A stretch of 64,000 nucleotides of DNA. Source: Aquilaria yunnanensis. Its lineage: Eukaryota > Streptophyta > Magnoliopsida > Malvales > Thymelaeaceae. Where the stretch lies: positions 10,046,501 to 10,110,500 of the forward strand of contig CM077599.1 in the NCBI GenBank assembly GCA_039654915.1, read 5' to 3'. Shown here in pieces: positions 1 through 12,802 of this stretch. Each line of letters opens with the position of its first letter. Position 1 is the first letter of the stretch. Under the pieces are notes generated by a model. The model had not been told where the DNA came from. It saw only the letters and a list, made by a program, of their open reading frames with translations, and did not search any database. Both the position numbers and the translations under genes were made by a program.

Positions 1-80
<80 letters not shown>

Positions 81-189
81 CATTATATAACTTCTCTTAG
101 TATAATAATTACTAAATTACTTATTAGTATTATTATTATTACTGAAATTATTATTAAGTACTACTCTGAGTATACTTCAACTTACTGAA

Positions 190-254
<65 letters not shown>

Positions 255-490
255 TTTAATTAATATCATTATTATGATTATTGTAGCTCGTACCTTTGTA
301 CAATAATTACTATTTTAATTATTATTTTTACATAGTATTATTAATATTACCATAACTATTTTTATTATTATAATAATAATAATTATTATTATTACTATTA
401 TTATTATTATTGTACTACTACTCTTAGTATAATTATTATTATTTTTATTACTGTTATTACTATTAGTATTATTCATAATACTATTATTAT
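1..490. repeat. Degenerate ATT/AAT triplet block
   Basis: Nearly continuous ATT triplets with scattered substitutions, interrupted around 90-180 and 270-360. Comparable blocks occur inside the other two CACTA copies (about 8100-8770 and 18885-19465). I therefore read it as an internal part of the transposon family, not as an independent microsatellite. Confidence 0.8.
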
Positions 491-1179
491 TATTTTTTTA
501 TTAAAATTCTTATTATTGACACATATTTTAGTAAAGGTAAATTTTAATCAAACAAATTTAGTTAAGTATTTTTGTCTTTCAACGTTTCTACTAATTCTAA
601 AACTAAAAACCTTATAAACATATTCCCAGGTAAATATTATTAGTTAAAGTTAAACTGTAAAATTAAACTAAAACTATAAAATTAACCCTAAAAACCCGAA
701 AATAATAAAAAAATTAACAAAATGGGTAAAAATTCAAAATTCTAATGGGTGTTCTAGCAAATCTTCACATCAAACCATGAACCACTTAAAATCACATAAC
801 AAATATTTCAAGCATTTTTCGGATAAATAATGTAAAAAATTATAAAAATACGTAATAAACGCAAAATACCTCAAAATCGTTCCTTCAAATGCGTTCTTTC
901 TTTCTTCCAATCTGCTACAACAAGTAAAAAATTACACCCATTACATTTATTAAACAAAAAACCATGAAAATCGAAACAAACAAAACCAAAAATATTCACA
1001 CTTACCTACAGATCTGCGACTTAGACCACCAGATTAATCCAGCCTTGGGACACTTGAGAAAGGTGCTGTGTGTGCGTGTGGGGAGAGAGAGAGGGAAGGA
1101 AGAGAGTACAGAGCGAAAACGGAAGGAGGAAGAAGACGATCACGCGAGCTATGGGGAGGGGGGGCCTCATTTAATAGGC

Positions 1180-1755
1180 CGTTGGAAATTAATAATTGAA
1201 ACGGAGCGTTTTGAACTTAAGTTTTCCAACGGCCTAATTCCCAGAACTTTACAAATTTCAACGTTAAACCGTGCGTTTTTAATTTCCATTTTCCAACGAC
1301 TTAGGCTGTTGGAAAAACATTCAAATTAAAATTTACCAAAATTTTGAAATCTGGTCCTTAATCTTCCAACGGCCAAAGCCGTTGGAAATAATTAAGTCTC
1401 AAAATTTTCAAACTTGCCTATACCGCTGCATTATGCACTTAATTTTCCAACGGCTTAGGCCGTTGGAAACAACTTTTAAATAAATATTTAAAGATATTCA
1501 AACTCACTGGAAGCTATGATTTCTGTAACTTCATTTTCCAACGGCTTAGGCCGTTGGAAATATTTCCAGTTTTCAAAATTTTCAAACTTACCCAACATGG
1601 CGATTTCTCTACCTTAATTTTCCAACGGCTGAAGCCGTTGGAAATACATCCTATTTTCAATTTCTTAATTTTGGGGGTTTTTTCTTCTTTCTCCAACGGC
1701 TTAAGCCGTTGGATATTCTCCAACGGTCAGCTCGTTGGAAGTGAGGCCGTTGGAA
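1180..1755. repeat. Subterminal palindrome array of CACTA copy 1
   Basis: Units with arms TTCCAACGGC and GCCGTTGGAA start at about 1291, 1364, 1445, 1536, 1620 and 1691, with a half-site at 1224. Intervals are roughly 67, 73, 81, 91, 84 and 71 bp. By analogy with En/Spm, where TNPA binds short subterminal repeats, these are probably transposase-accessory binding sites; binding itself is inferred. Confidence 0.75.
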
Positions 1756-1776
1756 AAGTTGATTTTTTTAGTAGTG

Positions 1777-4480
1777 TGAATATAATTGAACCGTTTGAAT
1801 GATGAAATCTCTATGGTGTCCTTTGCATCAACTGTTCTTTTCATACCAGTAAGTACATGCGTTGAATATACATAATATCAAAAGTATGAAGAGAGTACAT
1901 TAGTAAGGAATGTTAAAAAATTATTAGTAAGATAATGCATATAAATAAATAAATACTGGGTACACATGAAACACTGCAAAAAACCTTCATTGCTTCAGTC
2001 GCATAATCAACAATTTGTGCATTTTTAATCATTTTTGTGACACTGAATGAAAGAAAGAGAATTTGATCAAATCAAACATTCAATGTAAACTAAAATAAAT
2101 CTAGAGTAAAAAACTCAGAAATAACTGGAATAAAGTTTAAATCAAATTGACAATAACCAAATAAACTAAAATAAATCTAGAGTAAAAAACTCAGAAACAA
2201 CTGGAATAAAGTTTAAATCAAACTGACAATAACCAAATAGAGCTAGAACCAATCAAGCATAAGAGGTCTAAAAAAGACTATCTATAAAAAATCATAAAAA
2301 ACTACCTATAAAACAAAAAAAATAAAATAAAGACTGACTTTGTTCTATACAATTACTTCATATCTGTTGCTAGACGTTGGGAAACCCCATTAAAGATAAG
2401 ATTCTTGTGAATCCAAGAGAAAACCTAGATTCATGGTTGGCAACTTACAACTATAAATCTACCTTTTAAAAATCTTAAATTGTTTTTGAATGGTAGAATT
2501 TGAAGGAAATTATTGTATCCACTATAAAAGGCAATAGATGACGTCAGATAAGATTTGTCAAGCAATAAAAGTAATGAAAAGTAAACAACCAGATTCAAAC
2601 CAAAGTCTGAATTTGGCTGAATATACGGACAATCAGGCAGAGGAGACGACAAATAAAAATAGGTTTAGAAGAAGATCGCAGAGAATAAGGTTAGCTTGTA
2701 CGTTGCACTTAATCCAAATTGATACACTTACCGTAAATTTTTTATAATAGCTATACACATTTGCTATAAACCGGGAAGAAATCTAGTATGTTTAATGCAA
2801 GCCGTTGTTTATCCTTTTTTGCTATAAATCTTGTACACACTAATTAAAATAAAACATCTTCCCATCTTAATTCCCAAAATAATTTGGATACATTGGCAAA
2901 AAATTATTTTCCTTGGGAAACAATTAAAAAATTAAAATAGTAACCTTTACATATTTACCATATCAAACAAATGATAAGTAGAAAACGTCAGTTAATTAAA
3001 GTTGGGATATATGATTTTCTTCCGTAATTAGATTTAAGATATGGTTTGAAATGAGTTATGCAAATTAATCACTTACCTTTCTAAAAAAATGCAAAACTTA
3101 GCTAAATGTTTGAAATAAAAAAAAAAATTTGTACCTGCCAAATAATTGCATTCAATTAGTCAGAAAAAATAAATTGTAATAGATTCGATTTTGCTATGTG
3201 ATTTTTTTTATATACTACACCTTTTCCTTAAAAATTTTTTATAAATTATATTTTAACCCATAAGTTTAGAAACCAGCTCACGCCACCCTAACATTGTTTA
3301 CATCATTTTACATAAAAATTTTCAAGTTTTAATTTATAATATTGATAACTCTATAACTTACTTATTGTAAATGAAAATCGGTATCTTTCACTTATTCACT
3401 CGAAAGGTAATTCTTGGTTTCTGGAATTGAAATTGTGGTAGAATTGAAATCAAAACCAAATATTTAATGTAAAATTGTGTAACTTTTTTTTTTTTTTTCT
3501 GAATAAGGTGATTCTTCTCCTAAATACATAATGCATGCCCTGAGTTTTGACATCAGGACATTGCGTAGAAAATGGAAAAATTGGCAACAAAAAAAATCTT
3601 GGCTTTAATGTCTTTTTTGCTTTAATGTCCGATTGCTTTTGGTAAGCAATTAATGGACCCAATTCAATAACACTGATATCGATGGAGATATATATTCAAC
3701 TCTTTCACCGTCAATTTTGTTTCTATTTCAATTCTCTGTATAAATTGCTTTAATTTTGATCCCATTGTTTACAATTATGTGTTTTTGAAATCATCTTATT
3801 TCCATTCCCACTCTGAATCATAAATACTTTGTTTGCAAGTCTTTTAAATAATGTATCAAATTAATTCTAGTCATATTGCAAGTCTTTCAAACACTCCTCA
3901 TTATTAGTACATTAGAATCATACGAATGTTACAATATTCTACTACCATTATCATGCAATTAATTTAGAAAATAATGGTTCATGGTTGGCTCGGCAAAGTG
4001 TTATATAACCTTTTTTCGGGAATAATATATTTAGATAGTACATTAGTTGAGGATATGTGGAAGCTTTAGTATGTGATTAATTCCCAAAACAATGGTTTAT
4101 AGTTAAATATGTACCGTGTTCTATAAATTTTTTGTTCCCTATAGTATGAACCTGACAAAATCCCTTAGAGAATTCTTTTGTATTCTTGGTGGTAATGAGC
4201 TGGATTTTTTTAGAAGTTCACAAGAAAAGAAAATCAGGCTACTTTATATGTGTAAGTATTTTAGCTATATGATAGTAATAGGACCCGTGTTCCCTTATTA
4301 GCATAAAACGAAAAAGCTGAAAGCCGGGCAGGAGAAAATAGTAGTTTCCAACATGTCCGAATGAATCTTACTGATAGTTGGCAACAAAGCCATATATTTA
4401 TACTACCATATAATTAAATCACCCTAACACTATAGGCCAACAAATGGACATGATAGATTGCCCTAGTTGAAAAACCAAAT
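1777..4480. other. Non-coding stretch between CACTA insertions
   Basis: AT-rich sequence with only short open frames (up to about 73 codons), none with recognisable domains or splice-linked continuations. The one clear structure is the direct duplication at 2087-2238. I see no gene here. Confidence 0.6.
2087..2238. repeat. Tandem direct duplication, 76-bp period
   Basis: Two adjacent copies, 2087-2162 and 2163-2238, both beginning AAACTAAAATAAATCTAGAG. They differ at only a few positions (for example AAATAACTGG against AAACAACTGG). Origin unknown. Confidence 0.85.
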
Positions 4481-5416
4481 CACTACTTAAAAAAATCGAT
4501 TTAGCGACGATTTTTAGTGACGGTTAATAAGTTTGCTTCTAATTTTCTCGCAACTAATTTTTTAGGAACGGTTGTCGTCGCTAATTAGCAATAGCAAACC
4601 ATCGCAATATTAACCGTCACTTACTTACCGGCACCAATGAGCTACCGGAAATTTAGCGATGACTAGATGTCGGTATTATGAAAAGGTTTGGATGTTTTAA
4701 TTTGGAATGGGCATGTTAGTTTGCTATGCCTTTTTTTTTTTCCCTATATATAATAACCAATAATATGTAACTCTAGTACATTATCTTAACCTACTGCAGA
4801 TGGCTTACAAAAGAATATGTTGGGAATTGCTCCGTCAACCGTTACCGGGTATGGGACACATTGTCAAGTTTGATCTGCGTATATTTCTGCTCTAATTATC
4901 ACGGTTCAAACTATGGTATATAGTTACAATTTGGAACCATATTTACATGTGGCCATGGTACTTACTATATGTTGTAGTAAATATCGAATGTTTAGTGACA
5001 TTATTGATGTATGTAGTATGTATTTGTAGATACATAAAAATTGTGCTGTATAAAAGTGTTGAGATTGTAGGAAGTGGATAATTGGTATTGTATGGAGAAT
5101 TTAGGGGAAGGGATTAAAATTAACCCTTTACGAACGGCTTGTTATCACTAAAATGTTTATATTATGGTAATAGCTTAATTACCATTACTAACACTAGTGA
5201 TGGTTGCCATTGCTAATGCACCTGCAACACATCAATGCCGGAAAAATTGTGATGGTCAGTCTTGCAACAGCTGACCATTGTCATATGTCAGCTGCAACAA
5301 TCATCTCTAAAAATGTTAGTAATTAATGAATTAGCCATAGCACATACAGTGACAACTATATTTGTTTTAGCGACGGCTAATAATCTCTAAGAGTAATCGC
5401 TTAGAGCTTAGTAGTG
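4481..5416. mobile_element. Small non-autonomous CACTA element of a second family
   Basis: It begins CACTACTTAAAAAAATCG at 4481 and ends CTTAGTAGTG at 5416, so both ends carry the CACTA/TAGTG signature. Subterminal sequence on both sides is rich in a different motif, TTAGCGACGG and variants (AGTGACGG, GTCGCTAA, AGCGATGAC), unlike the CCAACGGC motif of the large elements. There is no coding capacity. The 3-bp flanks (AAT left, ACA right) do not match, so either the target duplication has decayed or a boundary is off by a few bases. Confidence 0.7.
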
Positions 5417-5607
5417 ACAGCATATATAGAAGCTCTGCCAGCTCAATTTAATTATTCTGAGAGAATTTCAAATTCTTTTGCTCCAGTCCACATGTCCTCA
5501 TGTCCCGTCCCGGAGTACAGCATTATTAGGTGTTATATATTGTTATCCATCAGGCATTCTTTATCCTACATGAGACGCATGGCATCGGCAAACACTACTA
5601 AAAATTC

Positions 5608-7200
5608 CTTAATTTCCAACTGCCCTCATTTCCAACGGTCAAGCAGTTGGAAATTTCCAACTGCCAAAACCGTTGGAACGAGGAGAAAATTTTTTCCAAC
5701 TACCTAGCAGTTGGAAGTTTTAGAGTATTTAATTTACATAATATATATAGTATTTCCAACGGCTTAAGCCGTTGGAAAATGGAGGAAATATGGAGTGTTT
5801 TCCAAAATTATATAAATCTAGATAATATATAATATTTCCAACGGCTAAGACCGTTGGAAACTTTTAGAGTATTTAATTTACATAATATATATGGTATTTC
5901 CAACGGCTTAAGCCGTTGGAAAATGGAGGAAATATGGAGTGTTTTCCAAAATTATATAAATCTAGATAATATATAATATTTCCAACGGCTAAGACCGTTG
6001 GAAACTTTGGAAAATAAAGAATTTTGTGCAGAAATTATATAAATGTAGACATATATAATATTTCCAACGGTTAAAACCGTTGGAAAATGTGGATTTACCT
6101 AGTAAATTCTATAAATAATAACATAAATAATATTTCCAACGGCTAAGACCGTTGGAAACTTTGGAAAATAAAGAATTTTGTGCAGAAATTATATAAATGT
6201 AGACATATATAATATTTCCAACGGCTAAGACCGTTGGAAACTTTGGAAAATAAAGAGTTTTGTGCAGAAATTATATAAATGTAGACATATATAATATTTT
6301 CAACCGCTAAAACTGTTCGAAAATGTGGATTTACCTAGTAAATTCTATAAATAATAACATAAATAATTTTTCCAACCGCTAACACCGTTGGATAATGTGG
6401 AAAATCTAGATTTTTTTGCGTCAATTATATAAATGTATTCATATATAATATTTCCAACGGTTGAAGCCGTTGGAAAACCCAGGAAAAAAAAATTAATATT
6501 GATTTTGTTGGTTAAATTATATAAGTTATATTAATTATAGATTTTTGAATGTTAATTATACAAATGTAGATATAGATGATATTTGCAACGGCTGAAAGGA
6601 AAAAAAAGATATAGTTAAGTTAAATATATAAATTTACATAATATATCATATTACCAAACTTTCTTAAAATTTAGATATATAAACATAATATAATATATAA
6701 ATATATAAATATGGATCTTTTGCGTAAAATATATAAATTTTGGTATATATAATATAGTATGTCTACAAAGTTTCATAAAATAAGCAACATATTTACAAAC
6801 GTTCTTAAAATTATATGTAAAATAAGCTACATCTTCACAAAATTCAAGAAAATTATATCCAAAATGATTTCAATAACTGGGACAGAGAAGAAAACAACAA
6901 ATAGTTATGTTCCAACGGTTATAGCCGTTGGAAATAGGACAGAGACAAACAATTTTAATTTACAGCCGTGAAATAAGAAAAAAAAATTGTTTCCAACGGC
7001 TACAGCCGTTGGAAAATGTGAAAAATAACAAAAAAATGGGAAATAAACAAAATTTAAATGAAATTCCCAACGGCTACAGCCGTTGGAAAATGTGTAAAAG
7101 AACAAAAAAATTAGTTCCAACGGCTTTCGCCGTTGGAAATTCATTTTATGAAACGCTGAGTTTTGAAATTTTTTTCCAACGGCTTAAGCCGTTGGAAAAT
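5608..7200. repeat. 5' subterminal palindrome array of CACTA copy 2
   Basis: About 16 palindromic units with arms TTCCAACGGC and GCCGTTGGAA around a 2-5 base centre. Unit starts from 5754 to 6452 are 5754, 5836, 5898, 5980, 6062, 6134, 6216, about 6298 (degenerate), 6370 and 6452, giving intervals of 62, 72 or 82 bp. A second cluster has starts at 6910, 6991, 7065, 7115 and 7174. Some adjacent spacers are near-identical, so part of the array grew by segmental duplication. Likely role: binding sites for the element's TNPA-like protein (inferred by analogy with En/Spm). Confidence 0.85.
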
Positions 7201-7560
7201 TACTTTTAAAAAGTCCCCCCCCCTCGCAGCGGACTCGTCTTCTTCCTCCAGCTTTCTCTCCCTTACGCTGTGCTCCTCTCTCTCACTACAAATCCTTCAC
7301 ACGCACACACAGCACGTTTCTTGTCTCGATTAAGGGGTTTATCAACGTCGTGAAGCTGATTTTAACGTGGATCTGGCCTCAATTTGCTCGATTTGGTGGT
7401 TAGTACGTTATTTTAGAGACTTTTCAATTTTTTTTTTTCGGATGATGCGTTTTTTTTTTTACTCTGGGTTTCAATTTCTTGCAAAACATAGGTGATTCGA
7501 ACCTATTCCCAGCCATTTGAAGCAACTTGTATTACGGATTTGAGGTTAGTTTTTACTTAA
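7201..7560 (+). promoter_or_regulatory. Conserved leader region of the CACTA transposon
   Basis: Immediately after the palindrome array comes a pyrimidine-rich stretch with CACACGCACACACAGCAC (about 7298-7315), then an AAGGGGTTTATCAAC-like segment. The same order recurs in copy 3 (about 17955-18090) and, inverted, in copy 1 (about 1010-1160). Because it lies between the array and the transposase and contains splice-like GAG|GTTAGT signals near 7545, it is probably the transcription start and 5' untranslated leader. That assignment is inferred from position and conservation. Confidence 0.45.
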
Positions 7561-8089
7561 TCCGAAAGTTTAATTTTTTTCCCTATTAATTAGTTTAAAT
7601 CCGAATTTTTCATGCTTATTTGGGTTGAAATATGTGATTAGTATTTCAGATGTAGATGTTGATGGTGGAATGTGAAGTATTTGGGGTACCCATTGTAATT
7701 GTACATTTTTTTGGATTTTCTAACTATTTTTTTTTATTTCGGAAATTGTTACAAAATTAGAAATAATTAGTTTAATTTAAATTTGTTATGTTGTATAATT
7801 ATGTGTGCAATTAGTTAGGCAAATTATTTAAATTATTTATGTAGTACAATTTATGTAGTATAATTATGTGTGCAATTAGCTACAAATAATTAGTTTTATT
7901 TAAATTATTTATGTAGTATAATTATGTGTGCAATTAGTTACAAATAATTAGTGTGAAGTAAATTGTTTGGGTTATATATTTTGTTACAATGTAGAATGGT
8001 TATTTTGGAATTTTGATTACAATGTTTTCATTATTGGCATTAATATAAATTGTTCAAAATATATCTAGTGAAATAAATTGACCTCCAAA

Positions 8090-8780
8090 AATAATATATG
8101 TCAATATTAATAATATTACGAAGAATAATATATGGGATTATAAATGTAGTAGTAAAGTCATAGTAAAAATAATATTATGAATTAGTATTATTATTTCTGA
8201 TCTAATTAATCGAATACGAGTAATATCAATTATAATAATATTATTATTTGTAGTAATAATAACTTATATTTGAAACAATACATATGATGGCAAGATTAGT
8301 AGTAAAGTAATAGTAGTAATACTATTAATTTTTATTATTAGTATACCATTAATAAATCCAATAAGACAAATAAAAATTATACCCATTATTATAAACAGAA
8401 TAATAATAATAATAATAAAAATAATAATAATACTAAGTATAATAAAAAGTATAATAATAATAATAATAATATTAATAATAATAGTGATAATAATAATAAA
8501 CAGAATACTAATTATAATAACAATAATAATAATTATAATAATAGTCATAATCTTAATTATAATATTAACCATAATATATCATAATTATTATTATTAGTAT
8601 ACCAATAATAAATCCAATAAGACAATTAAAAATTACAACTACTATTATAAACAGAATAATAATTATAATAATAATAATTATTATTATTATAACCATAATA
8701 TTTCATAATTGTACTAATACTGCAGTTTGTATGAGTAGTAGTAAAGTAATAGTACACGAAATTGTAATTATTTTTATAAT
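8090..8780. repeat. Degenerate AAT/ATT triplet block inside CACTA copy 2
   Basis: AAT-, ATT- and TAA-rich sequence with a duplicated segment (near-identical runs around 8335-8400 and 8590-8650, both containing CCAATAAATCCAATAAGACA-like sequence). It separates the leader from the transposase start, so it would lie in a 5' UTR intron if the leader is spliced. The long open frame on the minus strand here is only low-complexity Ile-rich translation. Confidence 0.7.
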
Positions 8781-8966
8781 TATAATAATACTTATATGGA
8801 AAGAATATTATTATTTCCTTCCTATTGCGTTTATTTCCTAAACCAGAATAATAATTCCAACTATGCTGGTAACCTTACGTAAACCGTCACGTAGTCATTA
8901 CAGTTTGTGTGTTTTAAATGACATGGTTTAGATTAACTCAACAAAATAATCTATTGGTAGGACTTC

Positions 8967-11900
8967 ATGGACCGTAGTTGGGTGTATAGTAGTCGTTATT
9001 TACCTGGCCGAGTTGGGTACACAGAGGAGTGGGAGACAGGGATTGAGCAGTTCATAACATTTGCCTGTAGTAACCCAGCTCACATGGATGGCAACAAAAT
9101 ACGTTGCCCGTGTAGGAGGTGTAAAAATTTGAAGTTTAAGGACTGTGATGACGTTAGAGTGCATCTATACAAAGTGGGTTTCATGGCTCATTACACAAAC
9201 TGGACAGCTCATGGGGAGGCATTTACAGAGCCTCCGCAGCAGCCGTTTCATCATTCTGATTGGTATGAGCATTCTGAGTTCAGTTCAAATGTAAACCCAT
9301 ATGCTCAAATGATATTTGATGCAGCGGGTCCAAGTATGCATCAGAATTCCACTGAACAGGATCAACAACCTAATGAAGGTTTTAGAAGGTTTTCTGATTT
9401 ACTGAACTTCGCTAGTACACCTCTTTGGGATGGATGTGAGAAGCATTCTGAGCTTTCTGCTGCAGTTCGGTTGTTAAACCTAAAAGCAGAATATCATATA
9501 CCAAGAGGGTGTTATGATGGTATTGCAGCGTTGATGAAAGAGACGCAGCCAAGTGACAGTAAGATGCCATCCAATTGGTATGAGATGAAGAAATTAGTTT
9601 CACAACTAGGTCTTGCCCACCTTAAAATTGATGGTTGTGTAAACGACTGCATGTTGTTTTGGAATACTGATGAAGATGCTTCAGAATGCAAGTTTTGTGG
9701 TGAATCTCGGTTTAAGCCGAGAACAAATGGGCGAGGTAAGGATAGAGCGAGGAAGACTATGCACTATTTACCACTCACTCCTCGGCTTCAGCGACTATAT
9801 GCTTCACTCTCAACTGCAGAGCACATGCGGTGGCACAGTGAGCATCGATCCGACCCAAATGTTTTAAAACATCCTTCAGATGGGGAAGCATGGAAACATT
9901 TTGATTCCACGTACCCGTGGTTTGCGGCGGAGCCCCGAAATGTTCGCCTTGGAGTTTGTTCTGATGGGTTTACGCCTTTCGGGTACTCAGGTAAACAATA
10001 CTCATGTTGGCCTGTCATTGTTACTCCCTATAATTTGCCTCCGTGGATGTGTATGAAGAAGCCATATATGTTTTTGACTGCATTGATACCTGGCCCTCGG
10101 AGTCCACGTCAGAATATTGATGTCTATTTACAACCACTTATTCATGAATTGAAGCAGCTATGGGAGGATGGGGTGGAAACATGGGATATTTCACTGAAAC
10201 AAAATTTTCGGCTCCGGGCTTCGGTTTTGTGGACCATAAATGACTTCCCGGCATATGGGATGTTGTCCGGATGGATGACTCATGGGAGGTTATCGTGCCC
10301 TATTTGCATGGAATATAGTAAAGCTTTCCAACTTGAGCATGGAAGGAAAACCTCATTCTTCGATTGTCATCGACAATTTCTAGAGTTGGATCACCCATAC
10401 AGAAGGAACAGAGTCTCCTTTAAGAGAGGAAAAGTTGAGAAATCGTTGCCTCCTGAGCGTTTACCACCAGCAGCAGTATTTGAACGTATCTCACATTTTC
10501 CTTCTGTAGTTCGCAATGGACAGGTTGTAACCATACCAGGTTATGGCAGAACCCATAATTGGACAAAACGAAGCATTTTCTGGGAGCTACCGTATTGGAA
10601 GACTAATTTGATCCGCCATAATTTGGATGTTATGCATATAGAGAAGAATGTGTTTGACAATATATGGAATACAGTGATGGATGTGACCAATAAAACTAAG
10701 GACAACGTCAAGGCTCGTAAAGACATTGAGATTCTCTGCAGCCGATCAGAGCTACATTTAATTCCTCAGGGTGATGGCCGAGCAGTTAAACCTAAAGCCA
10801 CATTTGCACTCAACAGAGACCACAGAACTGATGTGCTTACTTGGGTTAAAACACTTAGACTCCCAGACGGGTATGCATCGAACCTTGCGAGATGTGTCGA
10901 CAGTAACGTAAGTCAACTGTCGGGTATGAAAAGCCATGACTGTCATGTGATGATGCAGAGGCTCCTCCCAATTGCACTTGAAGCAATGCCTGATAATATA
11001 TGGAAACCGTTGACCGAGTTAAGCCAATTCTTCCGAGATTTATGCTCCCCAGAGTTAGATGTGAATCACATGGTCGAGTTGGAAGCAAATATACCTGTCA
11101 TACTTTGTAAGTTGGAAAGAATTTTCCCACCGGCGTTTTTCGACTCAATGGAACATTTGCCGGTTCACCTACCTTACGAAGCAAGAGTTGGAGGCCCCGT
11201 TCAATATAGGTGGATGTACAAGTTTGAGCGTTGTATGCATGACCTCAAAATGAAGGTTTCAAATAAGGCTCATGTAGAGGGTTCAATTTGTGAAGCATAT
11301 CTAATTGAGGAGACCTCTACATTTTGCTCTCACTACTTTGAATCCCATATCCCACATATGGCTACTCGAGTACCTCGTAATGATGATGGGGGCGAAGGAC
11401 CATTTGATGAATCGGTGTGGTCTATATTTAGATACCCGGGTCGACCATATGGGGCATCAAGGTATCGCTATCTTGATGACAATGAATTGAGGGTCGCAGC
11501 TGCATATGTCTTACTGAATTGTAAGGAGGTGAAGCCGTACCTCGAGTAAGTGAATCAATACCCATCCCATATCCCACACATGTTTCTCTGAAACAAAACT
11601 TTTATTCTTTTCTACTAACCTCATCCAGTTTATGCTCCAATTATAATCTTATGCCATCTTGTAGTTTGTTCGTTGATGAGGTGCGTATGCATGCACCCAA
11701 TATACAGATGGCAGACCTGGATGTCTACATTGAGAATAACTTTGAGACATGGCTTAGAAACTATGTAAGTTACTTACACTTCAAATTACCCATATTTTGA
11801 TAAATAACAAAAATACATATTGATATTATGACTGTTTGAAACTAGGTGAATGATGTAAGAAACACGATCACGGACCGCTTCTTGTGGGATGTTGCATGCG

Positions 11901-12622
11901 GGCCATCTCGTCGTGTTGAGAGTTGGCCTGTTTACTTCATAAATGGGTACAAGTTCCACATTAGCGACTGGGGTCGCGACAAAGCAACATTTAACAGTGG
12001 AGTATGTATTAGGACTTCAGGATCAAGTGAGGTTGAATGTGATTTTTATGGGGTGTTAGAAGAAATCATTCAACTGGAATATCCTGGGTGGCCACATAAA
12101 AAAGTAGTATTGTTTAAGTGTGCTTGGTTTGACCCTACTCCAAATCGTGGCATTCGGGTTCACCAACAATATGGGATAGTTGAGGTTTGTGATGGTCGTC
12201 GATATGGGAAGTTTGACCCGTTCATTCTTGCTGCCCAAGCTGATCAAGTTTACTACACTCATTATCCCACAAAGTCACGTGACAAAACGGGTTGGTTGGT
12301 GGTGTTGAAAATCAAACCTAGACGCATTATTCATAATGATGTAGCTGATGTCGAAGATGCATATCAGGAAGAATTGCAGGCCGGGGTGAACAGTTCTCCC
12401 ATAATTATGGATGACCCAATCGACAATTTAGCTGAAACAGGTGTATGGGAAGCTGTGGAGGAAGACATGGCATTGAGGGATGAAACTTTGGGAGATGACG
12501 ACTTCTCTGAAAATGAGGAGTCCCTTGAAGGAAGTGATGACGAAAATGATTTTGAATCAGGGGATACTGATAGTGGCGAATCAGAGAAATCAAATTCAGA
12601 TGAACTTGGAAACTCAGAATAA
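8967..12622 (+). CDS. CACTA transposase, TNP2/TNPD type (three exons, open)
   Basis: This is the catalytic transposase of the element and would act in the nucleus on the element's ends. My exon model is 8967-11545, 11665-11764 and 11846-12622. Phases agree at both junctions and give about 1,151 aa with no internal stop. Domains in order: N-terminal transposase-associated domain (residues ~1-80, with CPCRRCKN Cys pairs), TNP2 core (~250-600, including VRLGVCSDGF, LIPGPRSP and NLDVMHIEKNVFDNIW), DUF4218 (~680-790, including MVELEANIPVILCKLERIFP) and DUF4216 in exon 3 (~915-990, WPVYFINGYKFHISDW). An acidic Glu/Asp-rich tail closes it. The ATG at 8967 is chosen because the conserved N-terminal domain starts right there. 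Splice sites and domain order fit known plant CACTA transposases; activity is unproven. Confidence 0.92.
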
Positions 12623-12802
12623 TGTAAACGTGCATATGTTATTGTATTATGTAATATTCTCGTTTAGTAATTAACTTTTAATATATATGTAAAGAGCAAC
12701 TGAAACTTTAACCTGGTGCCTACAATATGATTGAGCAAGTTTTATTTCAATGTTTGAATTTACGTTATGTAAACTTTTGTATGGGATTTCATAATAATGT
12801 AG
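12623..12802. other. Spacer between the two transposon genes
   Basis: AT-rich 180-bp gap between the stop of the TNP2-type gene and the ATG of the TNPA-like gene. The genes are on the same strand. The spacing would allow either a short promoter or read-through with alternative splicing, as in En/Spm, where TNPA and TNPD come from one precursor. Confidence 0.4.

Larger units (their letters stand above)
1..1776 (-). mobile_element. CACTA element copy 1, reverse orientation, cut by window edge
   Basis: The right boundary ends in TTTTTTTAGTAGTG at 1776, the reverse complement of the CACTACTAAAAA terminus seen at 5593 and 16900. Inward from it come palindromic TTCCAACGGC/GCCGTTGGAA units (about 1180-1755). 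Next is a leader-like block with GTGCTGTGTGTGCGTGTG near 1060-1080, which is the reverse complement of CACACGCACACACAGCAC in the other two copies. A degenerate ATT-triplet block follows (1-490). This order is the mirror image of the 5' half of the 5593-15273 element, so this copy points left. The left terminus is outside the window, so its target duplication (expected TGA, from 1777-1779) cannot be checked. No transposase coding is visible in the part shown. Confidence 0.85.

Noticed and set aside
5608..7200. Possible CRISPR-like or satellite array
   Set aside because: Regularly spaced palindromes superficially resemble such arrays, but the context (CACTA ends, transposase, plant genes) and the repeated spacers identify them as transposon subterminal repeats.
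8264..8572. 102-codon minus-strand open frame of almost pure Ile/Met/Phe
   Set aside because: It is the translation of the AAT/ATT triplet block; low-complexity composition without start context or domain.
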